A stretch of DNA of 64,000 bases from Symbiodinium natans (GCA_905221605.1 CAJNDS010000733.1:1-64000); one strand, 5' to 3'. Positions 10,801 to 18,568 are shown, numbered from the stretch's first letter. Numbers and translations: made by a program. Notes: generated from the letters alone by a model not told the origin.

Positions 10801-12602
10801 TTGGGGTCATAGGGTCATAGGGTCATAGGGTCATAGGGTTTAGGGTTTAGGGTCATCATCCTCGTCATCCTCCACCAATCATCCGCACAATGCAGGGGAT
10901 CCGAAGTATGGGCCCTGAATTTGGGTCCCTTGTTATATAACCCTTATATACGCTATATATAGCAAGGCCCATACCTCGGATCCCTGTACACAAGGGTAAG
11001 GGGCCATACTAAGGACCATACTAAGGGTACCTCTGTTTTTTTTGGGGGTGGCGGGGGCGGTGGGGGATTGGTTGCTTTACTAGGGAACCACTGTGCTACC
11101 AACACTCATGCTACGAAACCAGATGAAACAGGGCCTTATATTGTTGAGTATGCACAGTGGGTGCCTTTTGGGGATGCTCGTAGTGCAAGCCCTACTTCAC
11201 ATGCTGTCCGCTCTCTTGGTTGAAAAGTGCCCTGGCTACTGTTCGAGAAAATCTGCACATCCCCGAGTGATGAGATTGTTTCCTCTAAGTCCTCACGCCT
11301 CAAGCCTAAAGCACTAAAACCCTAAAGCCCCAAAACCTTGAACCCTAAACCCAAGAACCCTGAACCCCAAAAACCCGTTTCCCTAAACGCCTTAAACTTC
11401 CCTAAGCCCTAAACCCTAAACCCTAAACCCTAAACCCTAAACCCACTAAACCCTAAACCCCCCCCCCCCCCCCCTAAAAAAACCGCTTAGAAAAAGGCCT
11501 TAAGCTCCCAGGGCTCCAAACCCGCACTCCGCCCACCTTCACAACCTTGAACCCCAAACCCCAAACCCCTAAACCCTACTAAACCCTACTAAACCCTACT
11601 AAACCCTACTAAACCCTACTAAACCCTACTAAACCCTACTAAACCCTACTAAACCCTACTAAACCCTACTAAACCCTAAACCCCAAAACCCCTAAACCCT
11701 AGCCTAAAAAAATGCCTTCAGTTCCTGAAGCTCCAAATCCCGCAACCCCCCCGCCTTCCCAGACGGCGGTCGCTGCCCACCCGGGCCGCCGCCTGCAGCA
11801 GGACTGGGCTTCCAGCTGCCTGCGGGGAGCTGCACTGCTCCTCCCGCCTGGCTTTCGCATGGGTAGCTTGACTTTTCTGTTACGCTAAACCCTAAACCCC
11901 AAACCCTAAACACTAAACCATGTTTGGGGTCCTTCTGTTAAGGGTGCTATACTGTATATCGGGACCCCAAACGGGACCCGAATTTAGAGAACCACCCGCA
12001 CGGGGGCTTCCGACAAATTCGGGTATCCTTAGGGCATTCTGTTTGGGGAAAAGTTTGAGGGTCAGGGTTCAAGGCTTCGGGATTTTGGGAAGTGGTCGAG
12101 TTTAGGGGTTTGGGGGGCTTGAAGGGGCTTAAGGGGTTTTAGGGTCTGCATATCCCTCCTCCGCGTTTGAAACACGCAGGAGCTGCAGATGGTTGATCAA
12201 CAAACTTAAAGCTACCCTTAGACCTGAACCCTAAACCCTAAACCAGACAACCCTAAACCCTACTACAAGCCGCCAACGGGGTTTCTGTCATGCAGCACTC
12301 TCAGAGGGTTTAGGGTTTAGGGTTTAGGGTCTAGGGTTTAGGGTTGTCATGCCTTTCAACCATCCCCCCCCCCCCCAATAAATTAAATGTTCTGTCACCT
12401 TGGGTTTGAGAATTAAGCAGGGGGGAAACTTGAAAGCATTCCAAAACTGGTGTCAAAGTTATGTGTTCGACTTTTCATCCCAGAAGTTCAGAAAGAAGCC
12501 AGCAACAACCACTCCCTCCCGCTAAATGGGGCTAAGCGGCTTGAACGCCAGCGCGGTCGGCAGCAGCGAGAGCAGCAGCCACGTGTTGAATATGAGAGCC
12601 AT
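1758..12602 (-). CDS. Secreted GH128-type glycoside hydrolase, multi-exon gene
   Basis: Twelve minus-strand exons give a signal peptide followed by one glycoside hydrolase domain of the Asl1-like / GH128 family (TIM barrel, endo-beta-1,3-glucanases). Seen: N-terminal KKGVG, then VSWFYSWGLKP, EFVPIM, LLGFNEPD, ALWPEVEA, RLGSPATAGNP, VDFVCVHWY, KPVWITEF, NAFINEEVLPWM and VERYAW, in the order usual for the family. By family knowledge the Glu of NEPD and the Glu of ITEF are the catalytic pair; both are intact. Junctions that I could phase join in frame using GC-AG (exons 1, 4, 7, 9, 10), GT-AG (2, 6, 8, 11) and GA-AG (5) introns, so the gene looks intact. An unspliced AG precedes the start (GTGCAG, about 12636), possibly a spliced-leader acceptor. 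Expected product is about 270 residues, secreted, acting on beta-glucan. Junction 4/5 and the C-terminus remain uncertain. Confidence 0.85.
1830..1906. repeat. Direct duplication flanking a telomeric array
   Basis: CTACCGAGATTCAGATAACG... at 1830-1855 recurs as CTACCAAGATTCAGCTAAGG... at 1881-1906, 26 bp with three differences. The only sequence between the copies is a short TTTAGGG array. Confidence 0.8.
2107..4013. repeat. About 107-bp satellite alternating in two versions, with G8/C8 hairpin
   Basis: Some 15 monomers. Each has GAAGCACGCT, a short spacer, a G-run of 7-9, TTGGGG..., CGCAG, a C-run of 7-10, ATTTGCAAACAC and a TTTCTTGGGCTTT end. Version A carries CTCTGCACGGCTT, version B TTGGTACGGCTT, mostly alternating A-B so the higher-order period is about 215 bp. 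The array is broken at about 2780-2955. Each G-run / CGCAG / C-run can form a hairpin and the G-run a quadruplex. Confidence 0.85.
4011..4176. repeat. TTCC polypyrimidine microsatellite
   Basis: Imperfect CTTC/TTCC repeat directly abutting the last satellite monomer, inside the terminal-inverted-repeat element. Confidence 0.9.
4371..4507. mobile_element. MITE family E, left end damaged
   Basis: The interior (AAGGCTATTGAGGGATAATC, then TTTAAGGGGGGAACC) and right end (GGGGAACCCATGA) match the complete copy at 34909-35065. The left end is replaced by a C-run. A CCCTAAA array starts immediately after the right end. Confidence 0.6.
4568..4642 (-). CDS. GH128 gene exon 11
   Basis: Begins after a CACAAG acceptor and reads EVLPWMESHEMVERYAWHDS then KDSR, ending before a GT donor (GTTAAGGG). 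The VERYAW motif is the late-barrel signature of GH128-type domains. Flanked on the gene-downstream side by a CCCTAAA array. Confidence 0.85.
4780..4930. repeat. Imperfect inverted repeat inside GH128 intron 10
   Basis: GACTGTTAGTCTTGGCTGAC followed by AAGTTTAACTTTGAGG on one arm corresponds to a degenerate reverse-complement arm ending GGAACAGTCC. In gene sense the same intron starts with TTTAGGG/TTTGGGG repeats and ends with CCCTAAA repeats, so the whole intron is loosely palindromic. Confidence 0.45.
5075..5115 (-). CDS. GH128 gene exon 10
   Basis: 41-bp exon reading ...KWSQEEVNAFINE. The acceptor AG is the last two bases of the introner that fills the upstream intron; the donor is GC (GCTTGG). 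Joins exon 11 in phase 0 as FINE-EVLPW. Confidence 0.8.
5116..5254 (-). mobile_element. Introner-like element filling GH128 intron 9
   Basis: Terminal inverted repeats CTTACTGTTGGTTAGTAGG and its reverse complement bound 139 bp and are flanked by a 4-bp duplication TTGC (5112-5115, 5255-5258). In gene sense the duplication is GCAA: its first copy gives a GC donor, the element ends in AAG giving the AG acceptor, and splicing leaves one copy so ...NANPSKWSQ... is restored exactly. Telomere-like repeat lies inside near one end. Confidence 0.85.
5259..5343 (-). CDS. GH128 gene exon 9, catalytic VWITEF
   Basis: Reads EDVISTYQKPVWITEFAPQT followed by IAESNANPS; starts after CCCCAG and ends at a GC donor. 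KPVWITEF carries the second catalytic Glu of GH128-type enzymes. Exact phase joins on both sides. Confidence 0.9.
5350..5560. repeat. Degenerate TTTATAGGG/TTTACAGGG array in GH128 intron 8
   Basis: Roughly 20 irregular units of 8-9 bp (TTTATAGGG, TTTGTAGGG, TTCATAGGG, TTTACAGGG), a locally diversified derivative of the telomeric unit. Confidence 0.8.
5717..5803. mobile_element. Short MITE-like hairpin in GH128 intron 8
   Basis: GTTCTCCAAATTAGGATCC on the left pairs with GGATCCCTAATTTCGAGAAC on the right. Resembles the family D elements by the CCAAATTAGG / CCTAATTTCG ends. Confidence 0.55.
5832..5925 (-). CDS. GH128 gene exon 8
   Basis: Reads (F)MAAKPHVDFVCVHWYKGAKA then EKFKSDIDTC. VDF-x-x-VHWY is a core strand motif of the family. 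Acceptor ATCAAG|G, donor GT (TTGC|GTCTGT); both joins preserve the frame. Confidence 0.9.
6027..6180. other. ORF-bearing island inside GH128 intron 7
   Basis: Exons 7 and 8 join perfectly without this segment, so it is not an exon of that gene. A plus frame (contains DLGEQYLREESMSVEEVA) and a minus frame (contains SLGSNLLHRHAFLSQI) are both open. Origin unknown: captured gene fragment or chance. Confidence 0.35.
6610..6676 (-). CDS. GH128 gene exon 7
   Basis: Reads GRLGSPATAGNPVTGSWFPE then LL, a hallmark block of the family. Acceptor ATGAAG|GTGG, donor GC (CTT|GCTGCT); joins exon 8 as SWFPELLFMAAKPHVDF. Confidence 0.92.
6700..6850. repeat. TTTAGGG array in GH128 intron 6
   Basis: About 12 TTTAGGG units with degenerate flanks, on the antisense strand of the gene. 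The unique stretch after it (6850-7135) resembles MITE-like sequence with no open frame of note. Confidence 0.85.
7158..7364 (-). other. 69-codon ORF island inside GH128 intron 6
   Basis: Open minus frame across the whole island (begins VLKELQSRAEILLGNEEA, ends ESPHEDREMAAEE), bounded by telomeric arrays; the plus strand is closed in all frames. Exons 6 and 7 of the GH128 gene join in frame with GT-AG borders without it, so this is a separate fragment, a nested gene piece, or a skipped cassette. No family recognised. Confidence 0.5.
7438..7530 (-). other. Second ORF island inside GH128 intron 6
   Basis: Minus frame open (contains DVLANQQLFHSQKELGMARF), flanked on both sides by CCCTAAA arrays; in gene sense it would precede 7158-7364. 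Likely from the same source as that island. A third island at 7640-7710 is open on either strand. Confidence 0.45.
7940..8001 (-). CDS. GH128 gene exon 6
   Basis: Reads SVSEALALWPEVEAKVPAGG then C. ALWP-x-x-EA is the helix following the NEPD strand in this family. Acceptor CCGAG|GAG, donor GT (GGCT|GTCG); joins exon 7 as AGGCGRLGSPATAG. Confidence 0.88.
8772..8857 (-). CDS. GH128 gene exon 5, catalytic NEPD
   Basis: Reads AKYLQWSPASGSEVLLGFNE followed by PDHADQAN(M). GFNEPD holds the first catalytic Glu of GH128-type enzymes. The donor is GA (AACAT|GAGCC), giving a GA-AG intron to exon 6. The 5' part of the exon lies within a 44-bp direct duplication, so the exact acceptor is uncertain. Confidence 0.9.
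8835..8991. repeat. 44-bp duplication of exon sequence flanking a telomeric array
   Basis: GGGCTCCATTGGAGGTACTT... at 8835-8878 is repeated at 8948-8991 with a single mismatch; between lie only TCTAGGG/TTTAGGG units. The near copy includes the 5' coding part of GH128 exon 5. Confidence 0.9.
9182..9241 (-). CDS. GH128 gene exon 4
   Basis: Reads VPDDVEFVPIMQKVAWLYGT. Starts after an AAG acceptor in phase 0. EFVPIM is the conserved strand before the NEPD strand. The 3' edge is set at a GC donor (GCGCCC) by phase; a GT six bases later is also possible. Confidence 0.85.
9434..9501 (-). CDS. GH128 gene exon 3
   Basis: Reads (G)ETQLHALNVSWFYSWGLKPK then IT. Acceptor CTTGCAG, donor GC (ACT|GCGGCT). 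The WFYSW-x-x-KP motif is typical of the family N-terminus. Confidence 0.9.
9886..9987. mobile_element. MITE family D copy
   Basis: GGGGGTTTTCGATCTTAGGGG on the left opposes CCCCGATTTTCGTAAACCCCC on the right, ending in a run of about 26 C. Sits in GH128 intron 2. Related copies: 14358-14541, 15857-15923, 28108-28212, 39983-40086. Confidence 0.6.
10349..10407 (-). CDS. GH128 gene exon 2
   Basis: Reads (K)TVTPKKGVGMPSSSGYGAE. The donor is formed directly by the telomeric repeat: GAGG|GTTTAGGGTTTAGGG. Joins exon 1 as ALAFK-TVTPKKG and exon 3 as GYGAEGETQ. Confidence 0.88.
10612..10754. mobile_element. MITE family C copy
   Basis: Left ATGGTACTTACTAGCCAGCT opposes right ATTGGCTAGTAAGTACCATG, and the outer ends resemble the TACTTGGAGG ends of the other copies (24828, 27822, 51676). 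In GH128 intron 1. Confidence 0.65.
11080..11231 (+). other. ORF island inside GH128 intron 1, opposite strand
   Basis: Plus frame contains KPDETGPYIVEYAQWVPFG and ends in TGA. Since exons 1 and 2 of the GH128 gene splice together in frame, the island is not part of that gene. Composition is protein-like; no family recognised, possibly a retroelement or gene fragment. Confidence 0.35.
11575..11672. repeat. CCCTACTAAA 10-bp array
   Basis: Ten consecutive units of CCCTACTAAA, a 10-bp variant of CCCTAAA with an inserted ACT, perfectly homogeneous. Confidence 0.95.
11712..11885. other. GC-rich island inside GH128 intron 1
   Basis: Open in two minus frames and one plus frame; the minus frame contains HAKARREEQCSSPQAAG. 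Not needed for the GH128 reading frame. A further small island at 12147-12214 reads SFKFVDQPSAAPACFKR on minus. Confidence 0.3.
12541..12602 (-). CDS. GH128 gene exon 1, signal peptide
   Basis: Starts at ATG and reads MALIFNTWLLLSLLPTALAF, a signal peptide with a leucine core and an A-L-A cleavage motif. The donor is GC (TTCAA|GCCGCT); the phase joins exon 2 as ALAFKTVTPKKG. A GTGCAG site about 34 bases upstream could accept a spliced leader. Confidence 0.8.
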
Positions 12603-13122
12603 GTATATTCGTAAGGTTGCAGGGTAAGGTGTCTGCACAGCGCCGAAGGCGCTGAGAGGAGTGGCTTGGGCCAAAAGCAATGCGAAAAAACACGATCCAT
12701 CTCCAATCCCCATAATTCAGCCCGGAACCTTAAGAATCTAAAGCTCTGTGCCAAAAAACGCCTCTGAAGCAGTAAAAGAACCATAGAAAAGAGCCCCAGA
12801 TCCTAGGGTAGAGTTACAGCCCACAACAGAAAATAGTCGAATGACCTTGCAGAGCTACAGCCCAAAATGATCGAACACCTTGCAGAAAATCAAGCAAACT
12901 GGGGATTCGAGCCCCAGACGCTAACTTCATAGACTCTAAAGCATGCGAAGCATGATATTACACGGAAGAGCCTCAGCCCTAAACCCTAAACCCTAAACCC
13001 TAAACCCTAAATCCTAAGAGCTCCCAGCCCTGATGCCCAACAGCCCTCAAACCCCAAGAGCCCTAAGCCCCTCTAACCCTAAACCTTTGAAACCCTGAAG
13101 CCCTTAACACCCGAAGAAGTCA

Positions 13123-13251
13123 GCTCTTCCAAAACCACTTAGTTAAGGAATATACCATATAAGTAAGAAATATACCTTTATGTATACTTACACTAAGGAT
13201 CATAGTTCTGATTTAGGGCATATTCCTTGATTAAGGGGTTTTGGCAGATCT
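13123..13251. mobile_element. MITE family B copy
   Basis: CTCTTCCAAAACCACTTAG at the left, AGGGGTTTTGGCAGATCT at the right, TTAAGGAATATACC inside each arm and GGATCATA near the centre. No telomeric insertion in this copy. Confidence 0.8.
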
Positions 13252-13257
13252 GCGAAG

Positions 13258-13512
13258 CCAACTCCACCAAGCAAGCCTGCAGTTTTGTACTGGAGGGCAG
13301 GTGCTTCTGTAACATTCCCCGCACTCCAAACTCCAAACCCTGCGCCCTGCACGTTACAAACCGCAGAAGCCCCATCGGTGAGCCCTGTTGTTCTGCCTGC
13401 GTAGGCCCCAAAACGGTGAGACTACCAAAGCGCGAGCGAGAGAACGCCAATGGTCCAAGAGCTGGTGCCAGAGACACCAAGAGCTCAGATGTCCAAAGCC
13501 GACGACTCCCCC
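13258..13512. other. Exon-like island, open on both strands
   Basis: Plus frame is Cys-rich (CSFVLEGRCFCNIP, then EPCCSACVGPK) and minus is open across the same span (contains STKLQACLVELASQICQ). Length and composition suggest coding, but strand cannot be fixed by eye. Confidence 0.35.
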
Positions 13513-13604
13513 CGGTGTAGGGTTTAGGGTTTAGGGTGTAGGGTTTAGGGTTTAGGGTTTAGGGTTAAACCTAAACCAAACAAAACCTAAGCTCCCCCTA
13601 AACC

Positions 13605-13702
13605 GAAGCACGAGGCGCCTGGAGGTTCGAAGGGTCCTGGGGGGCCACAGTGCCCTGAGGGCCGCCGTACCTTGCGACGACCAATGTGAGGGCGTCCAGC
13701 CT
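13605..13702 (-). other. Exon-like island
   Basis: Minus frame contains LDALTLVVARYGGPQGTVAP. Bounded by degenerate repeat. The next stretch (13780-14030) is AT-rich and holds nothing recognised; 14019-14180 carries four copies of a CTGACGGG-like motif. Confidence 0.3.
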
Positions 13703-14357
13703 GGGCGGGGGGGTTGGGAAATTATTCAGGGGCTTACTCATTAACGCACCGTGCAAAGAATGAATTAGTTCCTTTCGCACAAGCAAGTTATAAGTTGTAC
13801 ATGCCCCATTAAACTAGTATGATTAGTATTTTGTAGGGGCTTTTAATTCCTGATTATTATTCTCCTCTTTCTCGTTCGCCAGTCATAGTATTTCCAAGCG
13901 AATCAAGGGCCGTGACTCCACGGCTTATTGTGTTCACTAGAAGTATTCACAAAAGCCGTGTTCGCATGCCATTCATCTCTTTTATTCGCTTGTTTGTTCT
14001 TTGTTTTTAGATAGTATCTGACGGGCAAACCTCCAAACGCTAACCTCCAACCTATTGCGAAGGGAGTGGGGGTGCCTGACGGGCGGAGTGCCTGGTAAGT
14101 CGGCGGCGGGGGTGGGTGTTAGATAGATAGAACATGATAGTACCTGACGCACAGAGGTTTCGGGGAAGGTACCTGACCCCCACACCTTCAAGGTTTAACG
14201 GTTTAGGGTGGAGCCCCCAGCACCCTAAACCCTAAACCCTAAACCCTGCCACCACCTCTAGGAAGCTCCTGTCTCATCCTAGAGAGGGATCTGCCTCTGA
14301 CAGCCAACACACCAGGGCTGAGGATTTTATAAGGGTTTAGGGTTTAGGGTTTAGGGT

Positions 14358-14541
14358 TTGCGAAAATAGGGGACCCCTAGTATGGTCCCCAGGGTTAGGG
14401 TTTAGGGTGTAGGGTTTCGGGTTTAGGGTTTAGGGCTTAGGGTTAGGGTTTAGGGACCCCTAGTATAGAACCCCAAATCGTAGGATTTCCTTATGAGAAG
14501 GGCCCCCCAAGATGCTATCCCTACTTTCGGAAATCCCCCAT
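14358..14541. mobile_element. MITE family D copy split by a telomeric array
   Basis: GCGAAAATAGGGG on the left and CTTTCGGAAATCCCCC on the right are family D ends. The middle is a TTTAGGG array flanked by the 14-bp duplication GGGACCCCTAGTAT (14370-14383, 14453-14466). Confidence 0.65.
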
Positions 14542-14689
14542 ATACGGGCCCCTCAGCCCGACAACCCCGTACACCCTCGACCCCGAACCCGAACCCTTCA
14601 GACCTCCTAATCCACTCAACCCTCAACCCAACACCCCTAAAAACCTAAGCCCAAAGCCCGAAACCCTAATTCCCAAGCTTGAAACCCCA

Positions 14690-14880
14690 AACGCTATACC
14701 CCAATAAACCATAAGCAAATATACCCTAAAACCCGAAACCCCAATACACCCTAAGCAAATATATCCTAAACCCCAAACCCCAAACCCTAAACCCCAATAA
14801 ACCATAAGCAAATATACCCCTGAAACCCTAACCCCCAAACCCCAGTACACCCAAAACAAATATACCCTCAACCCTGAACC
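14690..14880. repeat. Hybrid telomere-like satellite, about 60-bp period
   Basis: Three to four units combining ATAAGCAAATATACCC or CACCCTAAGCAAATATA with AAACCCCAAACCC stretches and CCCCAATA. A compound satellite built partly from telomeric units. Confidence 0.75.
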
Positions 14881-15018
14881 CCAAACCCTAAACCCTAAAC
14901 CCTAAACCGCAAACCCTTCTCTTGACTTCCCCTCTTGGGCCCCCTTGCGCCATGGACCGCTCCGTCGCTGCGTGGCGCCGGAGTGAGGTCAGGAGGTCGC
15001 CTCATGGCGCTTGCATAA

Positions 15019-15110
15019 CTACTATTTGCTTAAGAAGCCCAAACAAAAATGGAAATCATTTTTTGCCCTTACTTTTTATGTTTTTGGGGGGGTTCTTAAG
15101 CAATGAGTAG
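15019..15110. mobile_element. MITE family F copy with 4-bp duplication
   Basis: CTACTATTTGCTTAAGAA opposes TTCTTAAGCAATGAGTAG, flanked by ATAA on both sides. Ends are CT...AG as in the introner of GH128 intron 9. Confidence 0.75.
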
Positions 15111-15380
15111 ATAATTAGGACCGAACAACCAGAGTCTGGGGTTCGAGGTTTAAGGTTTCGACTTGTCTGCGGCACTTCATTTTTTTTTTTTTTTGTGTGT
15201 GTGTGTGTGTTTTTTTTTTTGGGGGGGGGGAGTCCTAAATCCTATGAGTTCCCTGAAGCCCTAAACATCTTTAGGCGCAAAGCCCGCCCAAACCCCAGAC
15301 CCTACTGTAAATCCTGAACCCTGAATATCATCAAGCCTTTAAGGGTATCTACTATCTACCCCGCTTGGACCTATCCTACT

Positions 15381-15600
15381 GACAGGCGCAGCAGGAACCT
15401 TGGCGCAGGGCATTGGCTTGAAGGTTCAGGGAACGGAGCAACTAGTGTTAGGGTTTAGGGTTTGGGGTTTGGGGTTGGGCGTTTAGGGTTTGGGGTTAGG
15501 GGTTTAGGGTTTAGGGCAGCGGTTATAACCTGTCGCTGCGTCTGGCATGGCGATGGCTTCGTGCAGCTCAAGTCTCCATTCGTTTGGTTTTCCTTTTCTT
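15381..15600 (+). other. Two exon-like islands
   Basis: Plus frames contain GAAGTLAQGIGLKVQG (15381-15447) and AAVITCRCVWHGDGFVQL (15513-15600), separated by a TTTAGGG/TTTGGGG array; the second abuts a family F element. Might be consecutive exons. Product unknown. Confidence 0.35.
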
Positions 15601-15686
15601 CTACTGTTTGCTTAAGACCCGCCCAACACCAAAGAAGGTTCCATAAGGGCAATCTGGGTTTTTTTGGATTCTTAAAGCAAATAGTC
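15601..15686. mobile_element. MITE family F copy
   Basis: CTACTGTTTGCTTAAGACCC on the left and TCTTAAAGCAAATAGTCG on the right, with TCTT on each flank as a possible 4-bp duplication. Confidence 0.7.
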
Positions 15687-15856
15687 GTCTTTCTTGCTCC
15701 GAGGGGGTGGTACAACATCCGGCCATGCTGAAGGTGGGATGAATGGCCTTGGGATTGGATTTATACTTGCAATGTATTATAAACATGTTCAAGTATATTC
15801 CAATTTTATATTTACATATTCATTGCGTGATCATAAAATGGCTACAAGTATATGGG

Positions 15857-15923
15857 GTTTCCGAAAATAAGAAAACCCCCATAGACCCCTAAATAGTAGC
15901 ATTAAATTTGGAAACCCCCATAT
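15857..15923. mobile_element. Short MITE family D copy
   Basis: GGGGTTTCCGAAAAT opposes AAATTTGGAAACCCCC. Embedded in AT-rich sequence (15725-16000) with nothing else recognised. Confidence 0.55.
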
Positions 15924-16631
15924 TAAATAAAAGCAGAAACGTGTAACAAAGAAGCAGCATATTTTTGAGAGAACCAGGACGAATCCAAGAGGAGCCACGC
16001 ACGGAACTGAACCCTAACCCAAAACTCTAAGCCCTATCCAGAACCTGCGACGATCCCAACCACATCCCAAATCTAGCCACAGCCCTAAACCCTAAACCCT
16101 AAACCCTAAACCCTAAACCCTAAACTGTGACATAAACCCTGAACCCTGCACCCGAAAGCTGGCTTTCGGCTTTAGGAGAATCGGTCACGGGTGCCGCTCA
16201 CGGTTTCAGGTTGAGGTCTAGGGGGTTGAAGGGGTCGCAGGGTTGGGGGGGATTGAGCCATCTAGGCCATGGGTACCCTTAACCCCAAAACCCTAAACCC
16301 TAAACCCTAAACCCTCAACCCTAGGGTTTAGGGATTGGGGTCCCTTGAACTCTAGATGCATCCTGGTGACTGGGGCAGAACAGGCCACCGAGCCTGCAAG
16401 TAGCAGGGGCACTCACACCAGTTGGTGTTTGGGGACCCTCAAATCAGCCTCATTATCCTATGGGTTTAGGGTTTAGGGTTTAGGGTTTAGGGTTTAGGGT
16501 TTAGGGTTAACCTAAAACCTAAACCCTTAACCCTACATAAACCTTAAACCCTAAACCCTAAGCCCTCCTAAACCCTTCAACCTGGAACTGCTAAATTAAG
16601 GGGCCTCCTTTTAAGGGCCCATACGTCGGAC

Positions 16632-16722
16632 TTAGGGTCAAAGCTTTTTGCTTCCACGTCAGCGAGGTGCTTCAGAATGAGTCTCGGGCTCGAGAGAGTC
16701 GCGTGGGGCAAACGAAGCGGAT
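16632..16722 (-). other. Exon-like island
   Basis: Minus frame contains TLSSPRLILKHLADVEAKSF; a plus frame is open as well. In sense order it would follow the 16993-17096 island. Confidence 0.35.
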
Positions 16723-16992
16723 CAAACCCTAACCGTCAATCCCAAACCCTAAGCCCTAAACGAAAGCCTCAACGCCTTTACAAGCAACCCCTAAGCCTCG
16801 TAAAGCCATAAACCCCAAAAGCCTAAAACCCTAACACCGTGCACCCTAAACCCATGAACCCCGAAACCCTACAGCCCTAAACCACATAAACCTCCCCAAC
16901 CCCCCCCGCCCCCCCCCAAAGCCCCCTAAACCCTAAACCCTAAACCCTAAACCCTAAACCCTAAACCCGGAACCCTAAACCCTAAACCCTCC

Positions 16993-17096
16993 CACATGGT
17001 CCCGAGGTCCCCGGCCAGTGGGACACGCGCGGGACGCACTCGGTGCACCACCCGTCGAGGTAGTTGTACCGGCTGTTGGCCTGGTTTTGGCTCTGG
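16993..17096 (-). CDS. Candidate exon, Cys/Trp-rich
   Basis: Minus frame reads NQANSRYNYLDGWCTECVPR then VSHWPGTSGPC, strongly protein-like. Flanked by CCCTAAA on one side and TTTAGGG on the other. Possibly one gene with 18990-19080 and 16632-16722. Family not recognised. Confidence 0.45.
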
Positions 17097-17245
17097 GGTT
17101 AGGGTTTACGTCGTTTAGGGGGTTTGGGGTATAGGTTTAGGGTTTAGGGTTTAGGGTTTAGGGTTTAGGGTTTAGGGTTTCGGGTTTAGGGTTTACGGTT
17201 TAGGGCGTTTAGTTGGTAGGGTTTTCAGGTTTAGGGTTTTGGTTT

Positions 17246-17358
17246 CTTATAGGGTCCTTTAGGGAGGGAGGTTCAAGCGGGGTGTGCAACCCAAGGTCTC
17301 CCCGGGTTCCGTAGGTACCCACCCCCCATAGCCCCACCTCCCTTAAGGACTCTATAAG
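17246..17358. mobile_element. MITE-like element, CTTATAG ends
   Basis: CTTATAGGGTCCTTTAGGGAGG opposes CCTCCCTTAAGGACTCTATAAG with a few mismatches. Ends CT...AG. Confidence 0.7.
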
Positions 17359-17487
17359 GGCTTAGGGTTTAGGGTTCAGGGTTTAGGGTATACTAATAGC
17401 TGGTCGACGTGGACGTGGAACCCTAGACCCTAAACATCCCTATCCCCTAAACCCCAAAACCCAAAAAGCCCTGAAACCTCAAGACTT

Positions 17488-17655
17488 GGGATGTTCCCAC
17501 TTATCCTTAATAGGGACTAACCCTAAACCCTAAACCCTAAACCCTCAACCCTAAAACCTAAACCCCTAAACCCTAAACCCTAAACTGGATTACCCCCGAT
17601 TAGAATCCCTACTAAGGACTGTTCGTATAAGGGGCACAATTCCAACTCCAGAGCC
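17488..17655. mobile_element. MITE family G copy split by a telomeric array
   Basis: GGGATGTTCCCACTTATCC...AATAGGGAC on the left; AATCCCTACTAAGGACTG...GGCACAATTCC on the right; CCCTAAA array (about 17518-17585) in the middle. The array-free copy at 49774-49852 shows the uninterrupted form. Confidence 0.6.
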
Positions 17656-18507
17656 GGTTCGTGGAGGACTCAGGGCGCTGCCACGCTAGTAGGGTTTAGG
17701 GTGGGTTTAGGGTTTTGGGTTTTGGGTTTAGGGTGGGTTTAGGGTTTAGGGTAAGAGTCTGGGCGTAGCGATCACAAACAGCCACAAAAGCCACGCGACG
17801 TAGGGGGGAGTCTGGTGTTTAAGGGCAGGGTTTAGGGCTTGGGTTTAGAGCGTCAGGCGCACTCTCCTCCGTTTACTCCCTCAGTTACAGACGCCAAAGG
17901 TTTAGGGTTTAGGGTTTAGGGTTTAGGGTTTAGGGTTTAGGGTTTAGGGTTTAGGGTTTAGGGTTTAGGGTTTAGGGTCAACATTGGGAGACGTGAGGGC
18001 CTTGGGTTTAGGTTTAGATTTTGCACTTCTTCAGCAGAAACCCGAGCGCCTAATCTTAACCCGCCTGTACCCCCCCCCACCCCCCCTCCCCCATCTCTAT
18101 GCGAAGACAACCCTATTAGAAGGCAAAAACCCCAAACCCCTGATCCAGCAGGTTTAGGGTTTAGGGTTTAGGGTTTAGGGTTTAGGGTTTAGGGTTTAGG
18201 GTTTAGGGTTTAGGGTTTAGGGTCTGAAGCTTCGGGTTCCTATACAATCCCCTCAACCCTAAATGCTACAACTCTAAGCCAGTATGCCAGAGCTTCCTGA
18301 AGAGCCCTGGAAGTTGCGCATTCTCAACCAGAAGGCCCACACAGTCGCCCCCACGCCCGCCCCGGGCCTCACGCAGCCATGACGCCAAGGGCAGGCCTGG
18401 GGGTTTGTTTCAGCGACAGGTCAAAGGCAATAACCCTAAACCCTAAACCCTAAACCCTAAACCCTAAACCCTAAACCCTAAACCCTAAACCCTAAACCCT
18501 AAAGCCT

Positions 18508-18568
18508 TAGAAGGGGGAACAGACGAAGTTTAGGGCTGAGGGTTTTGCATCTTCAAAAGCGATGTTCC
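18508..18568. repeat. Short hairpin related to family G
   Basis: GGGGGAACA opposes TGTTCCCCC around a 40-bp loop that holds telomere-like TTTAGGG. Confidence 0.4.

Noticed and set aside
12890-12960. tRNA-like T-arm (CTGGGG-ATTCGAG-CCCCAG)
   Set aside because: No matching acceptor stem, D-arm or anticodon arm with U33 on either strand.
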